Below are positions 44,701 to 55,914 of a stretch of 64,000 nucleotides of DNA, one piece after another (position 1 is the stretch's first letter; each line of letters starts with the position of its first letter). Both the position numbers and the translations under genes were made by a program. Below the pieces are notes generated by a model that saw only the letters and a program-made list of their open reading frames with translations, did not search any database and was not told the origin of the DNA. This stretch comes from Adineta ricciae (lineage: Eukaryota > Rotifera > Eurotatoria > Adinetida > Adinetidae): contig CAJNOJ010000316.1 in NCBI GenBank assembly GCA_905250025.1, positions 48,399 to 112,398 of the forward strand. The letters run 5' to 3'.

Positions 44701-45951
44701 ATGGAAACATTGAAAGAGTACTTATTCATTTGTTTGTCTCTATCGAAAATCTAATGTTGATTTTTAGTTCATTGCAAAAACTGCAATTGTCCTATGATAA
44801 ACTCTCGGGTGATTATGACAAATTGAAGAAAGAAGAAACGGATAAATCCAGTCGATTACAAGAAATGACGTAAATACAGCTTGTGTTTGTTCTCTATGAA
44901 TTTCTCGATTATTTCGTATCTGACAGATTACAACAAGAACGTCGTGAACAAGCCAAACAAGATTTGAAAGGTTTAGAAGAAACTGTTGCAAAAGAATTGC
45001 AAACATTACATAATCTACGGAAATTATTCGTTCAAGATTTGCAAGCTCGTCTTAAAAAGGTTCGCTTTCATCTGTTTAAAAACGAAATCTTCTAGGAAAG
45101 AACACGCTGTTTTTAGTCACAAAAACAACCTGAAGCAGAAGATGACGATCTGGGCGGTACCATAGCTCAAAAGCAAAAGATTTCCTTTTTAGAAAATAAT
45201 CTCGATCAATTGACCAAAGTTCATAAACAGGTAAAGAGAAACTTTGCATTCGTATTTTGTTTGTAATCGAAATCGATTGATTAGCTCGTGCGTGAAAATG
45301 CCGATCTTCGATGTGAACTACCGAAATTAGAAAAACGCCTGAAAGCAACCATGGATCGAGTCAAATCGTTGGAACAAGCATTAAAAGAAGCAAAAGAAAG
45401 TGCAATGAAAGATCGTAAACGATACCAATCTGAAGTTGATCGAATCAAAGAAGCCGTTAGACAAAGAAATCTCGCTCGACGTACAAATGCTGCTCAGATA
45501 GGTAATAAATATGTTCATTTGATATACCATAGACAAATGTTTTTGAAAGTCGAAAGTGAAACATTCCGAGAGGAGTTTTATTGTTCAAATTAAACAACAA
45601 TAACAATAATGATTGTATTACATAAGCCTGGACCAAAGAAAACAGCTGTTTCCGATGATTGCTATAGGGACAGAGAGATGATTACAGGAAATATGAATAA
45701 TAGTAATGGTACGAAGCGGAAAAAGGAAATGAAGATATTAGCAGGAGATTATAAGCATATATGGATTCACTAATCAAGCTTTTCAACTAGTTAGCTATGA
45801 AACTTCCGTTCTTCTCCCTGCATATCAATATATATATATGGGTATATGTTTCATTCTAGTTAAACCTATTCGGGCTGGTGTCAATCCATCAACTAATACT
45901 TCGACACCGATTCCAACAATTCGTGGTGGTAGCCAGTCAATGGATCAGTAA
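41705..45951 (+). CDS. KIF5: Kinesin-1 heavy chain (KIF5-like)
   Basis: Plus-end-directed microtubule motor for organelles and vesicles. About 19 exons join in frame to roughly 960 residues. The N-terminal motor starts [19 protein letters not shown], with P-loop GQTSSGKT, switch I NEHSSRSH, switch [13 protein letters not shown] and [20 protein letters not shown]. The neck follows the KIF5 pattern [21 protein letters not shown] long coiled-coil stalk follows, and the conserved tail region matches KIF5 very closely: [76 protein letters not shown]. It ends in QIVKPIRAG, where KIF5 has QIAKPIRPG. A 48-base intron with no stop in frame lies at 44528-44575. The tail supports the heavy chain assignment over other kinesins. 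Confidence 0.95.
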
Positions 45952-47070
45952 TAGAATCTAGACATAGACTCATTTCAATGCATTTTGTTTGTTTTTTTTC
46001 TTCTTCTCCTTTTTACTTCTATTCATCGTATTTGTTCTATGTGCGTGTGCTTTGAACAATGTTGTTGTTTGTGCTCGTGCATACATTCTCCTCGTTTTAT
46101 TGACAAACAAGCGCGAATATTTTATTTATTATTATGAGAATTTATCGCCTACACACTTTTACTTCTAATCGCAACCATTTCATTTCTCCGATATTCATAA
46201 ATCGCTTAGCGATTATGTGAATAATACTCATGATTTGTTTTCTCTTCTGAACAGTTTCTATCTCTTCTGTGTGTTTCGATTTACCTCTTTGTGTCCAGCC
46301 GCAGCAGCATCAATTCTATATTCGGGAGTGGAAGATATTTTTTGTTTCTTGTTCAATTCTTTCTCTCTGTGTTTGTATTCGTTTATCCATGGTGGTTGTT
46401 GTTTCAACTGTTTTTATTCATCTCGTTTCTACTTCTCTCATAAGCACGTCTCTTTTTTTTTTCTTTTCTTATCTTTGACATTGTCTTGCAACTCGCGAGG
46501 TTTTCCTTCTTCTTCTTCTTCTCTCTCTCTTTCTCTGTCTCATTTTCTTTTTCAGTATATTGTCATTTATTTGAAATATGTAATGAAAACAAATAACTAT
46601 ATCGAGATTATATAGTCTTCGAGATAAATTTATCATTTTACACGGAAGAAAATGAATTTTCATCCTTTTATAATGAGACATGACAGACAAAATCTGAAGG
46701 TAGGCAATGAGACATGGATTAAAACTAGACAACCCTTATATGAAGAGATCCGTTAGTTAAATTAATCGAAGTAATGCAGTGGCAAATTCTTTCATTTTGT
46801 AATTCTCTTAGCATTCCGTCTCGTGTTATTAAAATAGAACGAAAGAGAAAAGGAATTGCAAGTTCTGTTATTCCTCTATCTGACTTCTAACAATTGTTCT
46901 ATTTTTCATACAATAGCTTCCGTCTGAAAAGATTATTTTCACGTTATGTTTTGGCAAATGATAGGTACCGTCAATCGATTAATGGATAGTTGAAAAGAAA
47001 ACAAACAACACATCTCTACTGATCATTTCCAGTCTGCATTTTGTTTCAAGAGCTCCCGCGCGTAAGATTC
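45952..47070. other. KIF5 3' region and intergenic
   Basis: Pyrimidine-rich on the plus strand, with TCT/CTT runs around 46500-46550 that create long but low-complexity open frames. No gene was recognised. Confidence 0.4.
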
Positions 47071-48011
47071 ATGCGAGCCATTGAGAAATATTCTAATCAA
47101 GATGACGAATTATTGCATCCATTATGGATAGGCATACTATTATTACTCAGTATAATAATTATCGTTGGCTTCGTTTGTTATATACGAGTCAAATGTCATT
47201 CTCAAGTACGACTTCTATGCAATCATCTCTTTCGTTGCAAAACAGGTAAGTTTTTTTCACTCTTACTAGAATGGCTCTTCGAATGGTACTTGAGTATTTG
47301 CTTCATACAAGAGGTCATTTCTCGATAATGATCTCTTTTAGTTGATGTGGAAGACTTTGAAACAATCGAAACCTTTCTTTCGCAATTAGATGATATTTCC
47401 ACTTGATTACTCATTTCATTACGAAGAAAAAAGTTCACAGTTCAAAAAGCAAAACCGCGTAAATCCGAAAGAATTTCCTATATTTTCTAGCACAACACTC
47501 AGCGGATGAAAAATGTTCTCCGACGAGACATTCGTATAATTGGCCATCTATTTACACTTCGACGAAAAGTCAATCACCAAAGCTCTATACGTTAGTAAAA
47601 AATCTTCGAACTGCGAACATTGAACGGCAACCATCCATCAAAGAATCCACTACGTATGAGAATGCTCAAGTCAATGTTATTATTGAACCTAAACACACAC
47701 GAGTAAGACAGACTTGTTCGCATTTGTTTGTAACACACCTTCTCTGGACATAGAAACCAACTACAATTTCTTCGTCACCCGCCAATAGTCAACGTGCGTC
47801 GGAGATAGCGCGAAAATTCTATGCAAGTATGCGTCGAAATAGTCAATGTGGCCACTCGTCATCAATTGATAGTTATATTAATGAAGTGCCTTCACCAATG
47901 AACTCACCCTCAGCTGTTGATCTTTCGATAAACGCGAAACGAGATGAAAATCTGTCATCATTTCGTGCATCGTATTTTTTTCAATCTATACCAGATACCA
48001 GCCTAGCATAG
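47071..48011 (+). CDS. Single-pass membrane orphan
   Basis: Unrecognised. Three exons (47071-47245, 47491-47702, 47754-48011) join in frame to about 214 residues. The N-terminal part is MRAIEKYSNQDDELLHP, followed by one hydrophobic segment (LWIGILLLLSIIIIVGFVCY) and a Cys/Arg-rich juxtamembrane stretch (RVKCHSQVRLLCNHLFRC) that could be palmitoylated. There is no signal peptide, so the segment would act as anchor. The rest is a Ser-rich cytosolic tail (SSPANSQRASEIARKFYASM, SPMNSPSAVDLSINAK). A separate short open segment at about 47341-47406 follows its own acceptor and would give a different acidic tail. The function is unknown. Confidence 0.65.
47341..47406 (+). CDS. Possible alternative last exon of the membrane orphan
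   Basis: After the acceptor TCTCTTTTAG (AG at 47339-47340), the frame carried over from exon 1 continues for about 21 codons to a stop, encoding DVEDFETIETFLSQLDDIST. The phase matches the donor at 47245. The result would be a short isoform with an acidic tail instead of the Ser-rich tail. Confidence 0.45.
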   Translation, partial: VDVEDFETIETFLSQLDDIST

Positions 48012-48350
48012 ATTACTAAATTGGTTCAGACAAATAAATGCTCGAGATCGTGTTTCCTACTGGCATAGGAAGTCCTACATAATTTCGACAAGAGTTTCCG
48101 GCTTTTCTTTTCTTTATTTGAAAAAAACTCTAAATAACTGAATTTCGATTCACAATGAAATATATTTATATAAGTTTTTGTCTCAGGACATTCATTTCAA
48201 CTTTGTATACTCACAGACAATAATAAAAAATAGTAAGAATTGCGCAGTAAGAGACAAGCCAAGACAAATCTTATCGCGCACAAGAGAAAGAGAAAGAGAA
48301 GGAAATACACACACACGAAAACAAGAAAAAGCAAAAAAAAAGAGATGATT
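48012..48350. other. Convergent 3' region
   Basis: Between the membrane orphan (+) and the myristoylation-type orphan (-). A-rich with a short CA run at about 48307. No feature beyond likely 3' ends. Confidence 0.4.
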
Positions 48351-50127
48351 TCAAAGCGTTGTGTTTGTCGGATGAGTGTCATGAGGAAGAGACGATTTGT
48401 CGGACGTTGGAGATGAATTCGTTGTTGTAATAGTTTCGTTTCGTACTTTGACGGTAATGACTTGAACGCTCTGTTCCATGATCTTCTCACCTAATGATGG
48501 ATGATTGGAAAACTCGGACTTCGTTATAATTTTCCGTGAAGTTGTTTCATTATCATCGAGCGCTGACGGTTGTTCGTCGTAAGATTCGGTCATAAAACGA
48601 CGTGATTGTTCACCATCGAGCGATTCCGAATGAATGATTTCTGTGTACGTCACATTATGACTGGCCGATTTCACTGCTGTGTTTGTATCAACAGAACCGG
48701 CAACAGGTGGTACTGATGAATTTTCATTGACGATTGGCTCTTCAGTTGATTGAGTATGAGTTTGATTGAAATCAGGCTTTTGTGAAGAAAATGAAGTTGA
48801 TGGCAAATCAACTCGTTTTGTCGGAAGATTTTGCTCATGATGTTTCTCTTCATCAGACATATTCAGAACTAATTCTTTTATTGTATCAGTAGGTAATGAT
48901 GGAACAGGTTCACCAATTTGACTTCGAGTCGTTGATTCAATTGTATCAATCATAATTTCATTCATATTATCAACAGCACCAACAAGTTTAGGTTGAATGT
49001 CAGTTTGACTAATCGCTCGTTCTTTTTCCTCATCAATATTTGTAATTGCTTTCCCTTGATGAATAATTTCAGCTAAATTAGCTGTATGATCTTCTGTTAT
49101 TGATTTTGTTACAGTCGATGATGCTCTTTTATCAGGGCGACTCTCTTGAGTACGTTCAAATGAGGGTGTGGGTTGATAAATAGATTCGAGCCCTTTAAGA
49201 GCGGCGTCAATGGAACGACGAAAATCGTCACCAATTTCATGTTCATCGAGTAGTTTCGACGGCGCTGATGGGGGCGGCGGTGCTGGAGCAGAAGAAGTCA
49301 AATGCGGTGTATGTGTGCTTGTACTCGATGTTCCTAGAGTAGACTTTGGCCGCATCTTTACTTCGGTTACAATAATTGATCGGAGAAGATTTCCGTCTTG
49401 ATTTAAAGTATCGTCATTGTCATCGATGATTCGCACGTCATAGCCACCATTTGGATTAGCAAATATAGCAGCTTGTTTACCCTGACAAAATACAAAGAAG
49501 AAATAAAGTGTCGTTTTTTTGTGCAAGGAAACGGATTCGTCAATTCTTTTACCTTATAGAATGATATACGCGCTTTTTCTAACGCTTCCTTTAGAACAAT
49601 ACCGGGTTCGCCTGTTGCCGCTTTATTGTCGGATGCTTTCGTACCGTTGGTTATCTAAGGAATTTCATTTGTTTAGAAGAAAAATGTCTTTTTTGTTGAT
49701 AACATACTTCTCCATTAGTCGATCCAGTTGTTTGCTGTTGATCACTATCAAGTAACAATTGTCCATGACGTAATTTGTCTGCTGTCTGTTTCAATACATC
49801 AATCGTGCGTTCAATTTTCTTTGAAGATGCAGATGGTACTTCCTTGTGTAGAAGTTTTGTTAACTTATTCGTTGTTTTTATATCGTGACGATCAATAAGC
49901 AGATCAAGTGCTTGACGAACTATGGGACGATAATCGTCGATATCATTGTTTGATTGTGTCGGAGAACTAATACCATTAAGAACGTATTCATCAGCTTTTG
50001 GTCGATTAGATTTTAGCCATTTACGAAACTGATCATTAATCAATTGTTGACTATTATCCGATATTGTTGTTGTTGTTGTTGTTGGAGGCGGCGGATTTGT
50101 ATTTTCTTTCGAACTCGTACAACCCAT
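48351..50127 (-). CDS. Orphan with N-terminal myristoylation/palmitoylation motif
   Basis: Unrecognised protein of about 550 residues from three exons (50127-49708, 49654-49553, 49481-48351). It starts MGCTSSKENTNPPPPTTTTT: Gly2 with Ser6 and a basic residue at 7 fits N-myristoylation, and Cys3 would allow palmitoylation, so membrane attachment is likely. Residues 30-130 are predicted helical (QFRKWLKSNRPKADEYVLNG; YRPIVRQALDLLIDRHDIKT). The C-terminal 380 residues are low-complexity, acidic and Ser/Thr-rich with a proline stretch (APAPPPPSAP) that could bind SH3 or EVH1 domains. No catalytic motif is evident. The upstream leader is CT-rich. Confidence 0.75.
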
Positions 50128-53116
50128 CTTTGTATCGACAAACGATCAATAATAATTACTCATCATTTTTAGCTTCTTTTTTTCTCTTTTCCTCTTTCTT
50201 GTTGGCTTCTGTGTCTATCTGGGTCCACATATAGAAAAAGAGAAGAAGACGAAGAAGAGGAGAAAAAAGTTTGCTTCTCTCTCTCTCTTTCGCCGCGCCT
50301 TGCTCTTCCTCTTTTCCCATTTCTATTTCACTTCTATACATCACAGTACTGCTATTAACGCCGTTCGGGAGCTGTGCATGCATGTATATACGTTCAATTA
50401 TTCAGTGAGGAAAGAAAAAAAAACGAGAAATTGAGATTCAGTAGTACTATTTCTCTTCTCTCATCGTTTTTTCTCTTCGCTTAGCACATGATAGAAGACG
50501 AGCCGTTGAACGACGACGTTGAGAAGAACGACATAAACGTGCATTCACCACAACCACTCATCCCTTCTTTCTTTTCTCTTTCGCTGTAGTTGTTATTCTA
50601 TGTTGTTATTGTACTCTTTCTGTTTCTTCGATTCGGTGTTACGCCTTCCTCGACAGCATGGCTTGCATACGATATATTTAATGATGAATTCCAGTAGACC
50701 TTCAATGTTCTTTCCTTCCTTCCCATCCATTACTGTTGATGTGTAAGCATACAGTAATGGTAAAAAACGTACAAAAAAAGGAAAATAGTCGACAATGACT
50801 TGCTTAGATACACAACTTAGCAGCGACGATAATCTTTTTAGCTAAGCAGTTATCGAAACTGAGAAGTAGAGAGGGTGTTGGCTATCGAGAGAAAAGTCAT
50901 TTAAGACTTGCATGCATACAAGTTCGATCTTCACGTAGACAGGCAAAGAAATTAGCTCGAGATAAATGACATTTGGGCCCTAGAATAATCAAGAGATGTC
51001 AACAATCGAATTTAGTTCGTACATTTGAAACCGACTCTGGTCTTCTTCTCTTTCCTCCTCGATTGAAAATTGATTCGATCAAACATATCGCTGAATTTCT
51101 ATTTACTCACTCATTAGTCACATATTCCACTGAGAATATGACATTTTAATAACTAATATGGTAATATGATATATCCAACTGCCGTTCAAAAGACTGAATT
51201 TCCCGCGAAGCTAATCAATAAAGTGAAGGAAAGAAAGCTCGATGCAAGTAAGCATTGTAAATAAGAATTTAGCATGAAAATTCGTCGTCTTAATTATTCA
51301 TATATGCATTTGACATTGATTAACTTCGAATGATGTCCTACGTCTTCTTCGCTTCTGCGAACGAAGAGAATCTTATATAATATTAATCAGTATGTGTAAT
51401 GATAAGTCATTTACAATGACATTTGTCTACGTTTATTATTTATTAATCATGAACAGTGCATTTGCTTGTTTCGATATTAACCTTGAATAGGAAATAAATT
51501 CTGCTCATTGAGCTCAAGTTAGACTCGATACATCGATCGACAAGCCTGCAGGCTCTTCTTCTCGCTATTTCTCCATTAAAATCTTGCTGACTGATTTGAA
51601 AGGAAGAAGTACGTTTGATAAAATACTGTTAAGAACTTTGTCGTCGAGTCACATTACTTGCCGTAATTAGATCTCGGGCATTAATTGAAATAAATCGACT
51701 TTGATGCTGTACACGACAAGTCTTATTATCGACAACTAGATGTATGCAAATGCAATCCGATCATCTCACTATTGCTATTTTCTCAGTGCGACGGTGAATT
51801 CGAGACTAATGCGCAAATCAACTTCTCTATAGAACACATAATGAAACTCATTAAGTCTATCTGTTGTATAGCAGTCGATCGAGTTCAACTAGGGAATGAA
51901 CGGAACATTCTTAGTGTTATTTTTAGAATATTTGCTTTTTTGCAAATATCACATCGCCTGTGGACATTGCGCGATTAGAGCAGAGTGATCAAAATCGAAC
52001 ATCCGGAAATTAGAATGACAGATTATTAAACGATCAGTAATTCAACATCTTACTCCCTATACCAAATCACCTCGTTTGTCGAGGTCATGTAAAACATTAA
52101 CATATTCATAAACTGTTCAACCAGAAAATATCTCATATTTGAATGGTTCGCCAATCGAATTGAACATCGATATACATATCCTTCTAACGAGAATACAACC
52201 TAAGGCTTACAAGTCTGGTATCGTAAATAAACAGAAACATGATCTTGATATTGGTAGCGATGGTATATGTCATGTTGAGTGTGTTTGACAAAAGTATCGA
52301 ACGAGTTCCTGATTTGTTATTTCCAAGGTGAGAAACAGGTGACATTTTATCTTAATTAGCCGTGACAATATCAATCGAATAATATTCTCGACATCAAACA
52401 CAAGTCATTGAACCGGAAATTAAATTAAACAAAGATCTATTTCGTGCTTATCCACTATATTATTTCCTTCAGTTTGTTTGCTTTTTAGTTTCAGTATGTT
52501 CAAGAGAAAAACAAGAAACAAGAGAGAATAGATACACAATACAAGAAGTAACCAAAAGCGATGTGTTAACATGCGACAACATCGAAGCAAAGATCAAAGT
52601 AGAAGCATCATCGAAAGATGATAATTGTTTTTTTTTGTACTCGCAAAGGAAGACAGTAGAAAAGCAGAAGAAGCAACGAAAGGAGAGAAACAGTGAGAGA
52701 AGGAAAAAACAGAAAGAAAGAGTAACAATTACAAAATAAATGTTTGACGTTTTGTTTCTTTTTTCTGTATATGTGACAATACACGTTGTACGGAACGTCT
52801 GGTTTGTTGTTTTTGAGAAAACGAGAAAGTAAATAAAGTAGATATATAACAAAAGAAAAACAATTAGTCTATGTTGTTAAGAACAGAGATCAAATGCAAA
52901 AAAAATAAGAACACAAAACACAAGGAGAAAACACGAACGTATTCATGCCAAATGTCTCACTATGGCAAATAAGAAAAAAACAAACAACAAAATTCTTGAT
53001 TGATCAAAGTGTAGGAGAAGAAAATAAACCGGTCTTAATAGTCGTATGCAAATAAAAAAACAAAACAAAAAGAACAAGTATTGAAGAAAGAAAGAGCTAT
53101 TCCTGTTTTTAATAAA
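50128..53116. other. Three-kilobase gene-poor stretch
   Basis: Pyrimidine-rich microsatellites at about 50270-50290 lie in the upstream region of the myristoylation-type gene. The 3' part (about 52440-53116) is A-rich and probably the 3' untranslated region of the vasculin-like gene. I see no conserved coding segment, RNA gene or repeat family. Confidence 0.4.
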
Positions 53117-54697
53117 TTAATCGTCGCACTCTTCATAATCTGAATGTGAATCGCTCATTTCAAATCGAAGGAGATCTCGAATATCAATACAAGGTAATAC
53201 ACGACGATATAATGCTGATATTAAAGCTGCTGATGTGTAATTAGTCTGAAACAAAGATTCGTTCATTTCGAATTCGAGTTTAACCGTTGTCTTACTTTAT
53301 GTAAGAGTTTCATTTGTTTTTCATATTCTTCCTTATCTTTATCTGTAATTTCATAATTGACTTCGTCATATTCGTTCCAGCCCATGCGTATTAATAATCT
53401 AAGGGCAAAAAATGAGAAACAGATTCGTTTGAGAATTCATTTCAACGTACTCTTTCTCTTCAGGTGTTTCAACCATGGGTAAAACAAGTAACGTTGCGTT
53501 TGATACTTTGACATTTCTATCTGAACTTGTAAGAGTTGTTGGTTTAATTACTGGATTATACTGACGTTTAACTCCATTTTTATTCTCTCCGTATTTTAAT
53601 GAATTGAAAAAATCGCTGCGTTTATCCAAGTTCTTCGTTTGTGTTATACAATTTGTTTGTAATTCCAATGTTATCGAACGTGGTGTTGACGTACCATTGA
53701 CACCATTTGGTGTACTTAGTAGGCGATCTTTACGTGTTGATATGCGATTGGAGCCGATGGTGCGAACATTATTTGACAGTGAACGATCGAACGGTTTAAA
53801 TGGTTCATTGTGAGATGTACGAAATTTCGAAGCGGCATTGTTCCACACATTTGAAGAACGCTCATTTGATGATGAGTCGTGTTTTTCACGACCATTTAAG
53901 GAAGGCTGAAATACAAACAAGTTCGAAGGCAGAGAAGAAGCAAAGATACATACGAAATCTTGTTCGAGACGGTCAAAACCTGATGGGTCTGTTGTTTGTT
54001 CATGATCATTAGTTCCGAAGATCTTCCCTCGATCATCATTGACAGAATTATGCCGAATATTGGACAATGGACGATCGTTCGAATACGATGATATGGAATG
54101 TAAACGACGCTGAGAAGTATTTATTGAACGATATCCATTGTTATTATCATGACCGTTCGATGATGATTCTATATGCTATTGCGAGAATAAAAATAGTATG
54201 AAGAAGTCTGCGATTGGAAAGCATTCAATTTCATACTTTCGCAAACGAACTGGGTGCGCGTTCTCGACTGTATGACCTTCGTGATGATGAAAATGTAAAG
54301 AAACTCTCCGAATGTCCACCAAAACCGTTCCGAGTTTGACCTAAAGCAATGAAATTATTCAAAGGATATGTTCATCCAAAGACATCCTCAGTAATATTAC
54401 CGAAGGTTTGCTGAGAATGAAATGGTGATTGTCGAGTTATCGTCGGATCGGATATATCTGACGAATGATGTCGTTGTCGACCTGTACTTGTTGGCGGGGA
54501 TGACGATGTTGAACTTGTTTCACTTCGATTTGACGCTTGTGATTGGTAATTATTGCGATCAAGAGTTATTTTTGTACTGCCATTCGTTTTCTATTCGTTC
54601 GTGAGAAAATCAAGTTTAGTGAATCAATTCAATCAAATGTACTCACATCTGAACTCTGAATTTTCATCCATGCTGGCACAAAGCCACTTTTGGCCAT
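53117..54697 (-). CDS. GPBP1: Vasculin / GC-rich promoter-binding protein 1-like
   Basis: A nuclear protein related to vasculin, which binds GC-rich promoters and affects transcription. Seven exons (54697-54647, 54590-54401, 54340-54237, 54175-53954, 53905-53451, 53398-53296, 53245-53117) join in frame to 417 residues. The N-terminus MAKSGFVPAWMKI matches vasculin MAQHDFVPAWLNF, and a RQRHHSSDISD stretch matches RRRHNSSDGFF. In the C-terminal half, DKRSDFFNSLKYGENKNG resembles DRKSEFLKTLKDDRNGD. VLPMVETPEEKE and LLIRMGWNEYDEVN match the conserved LPVVEEGE and LLKEMGWQEYPEND, followed by ITDKDKEEYEKQMKLL. The acidic end SDSHSDYEECDD is like the vasculin tail. Most of the middle is Ser/Asn-rich and disordered. 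Confidence 0.85.
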
Positions 54698-55914
54698 CAC
54701 ATCGCGCCGAATACAGGTATTACTAAAACGATGAACAAATCGCAAATCGGAATTCGTCCGATCGAACATTACCTGTTATGGTCTGGTACCAGTTTATATG
54801 GAAATCATTTAAAAGATTTGCTTCGTTGATATATATTCTTGTTTGATTTTCGTGAAAAAGAAATCTAGTTTAAGAAACTAAGAAAATCATTCCGAATGAG
54901 TCATCTGAAAAAAGAAAACAGAACGACAATGTTGACCGTTTCAAAAACAAATCACTTTTGGTATTTATCAAGTAAATTTCTGTCCTTTTTTCTGTGCATT
55001 ATTTATGAACGAAGAACTCACAAATGATTCAGTCAACAAGAGATTTGCATTGAAACGCGAGTCGAACAAGAAAATCGAGATTGACAATAATTTTTGCAGG
55101 AAAATAATATGAATTCTTGTTTTGTTTTTTTATTTATTTTTCGACACATTAACCACTAGCGACATCGCTCGATAGAGAGGCAAACTGCTTGGTAATGTCT
55201 TGTTGAAATGGAGACTTTTTTCTACCCTAGAGAAAATTAGGACATCGACGAGGTTAGTAATGTATGCGACGAACTGGAAAATTATTTAAACAAGCGCTTT
55301 GTTGATTAGAAAATACTGGTAAAAATAAGCATGACTGATGTTTTCGGCAGATTTCTTTTCTTAAATGTCCTTATTATCATGAATTTGTTATGTTTTTGCT
55401 TTTTCGATTAATCACAACTTGAATGTAAGTTGAAGTATTTAATATATATTCATGAATATAAACAAACAAAACGTTATTGACACATTGAATCGAATCACAA
55501 TGTGCGTCAAGAACAAATGGCAATGCTGTTGATGCATCGTTTTTCTTCCTCGTCTTTGTCACCGGCAATGTGTCGATGACTTTCTTTTTCTTTTCTCTTC
55601 TTTCTCTTGCTCTCGTATACTCGCTTCGTCGCCTTGTGTTTGACGGTGTACTTGATTGCTTAGCGACGCCTCCTCTACGACGATATCTGAACAAATCGTT
55701 CGTCGAGAGGAATGGATACTCTCGTTCTCTCATTGGCATTGAATATGAAGTAACGACCGAAGAAAATGGTGGAGAAACAAAAAAAAAATGTATATATATA
55801 TAACACTCGATGATCATGAAGAGAAAAAAACATTGATAATGTGCAATATGCTTCATTTTCTTCTTTTAGATCTGATTTGAGACAAACCATTTCATGTGTT
55901 AATCGATTCATCTG
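54698..55914. other. Divergent upstream region, vasculin-like and kinesin-13 genes
   Basis: About 1.2 kb separates two divergent starts. A 75-150 codon open frame on each strand near 55400-55850 is low-complexity and not recognised. The stretch should contain both promoters. Confidence 0.4.

Noticed and set aside
46217-46615. 132-codon open frame on plus strand
   Set aside because: It is made of TCT/CTT runs, with low-complexity Ser/Phe/Leu content and no start context. It lies in the 3' flank of kinesin-1.
52469-52852. 127-codon minus-strand open frame
   Set aside because: A-rich plus strand gives Phe/Leu/Ser-rich translation; it is more likely the 3' untranslated region of the vasculin-like gene.
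55377-55856. 159-codon minus-strand open frame
   Set aside because: Low-complexity composition and no family resemblance in the divergent promoter region.
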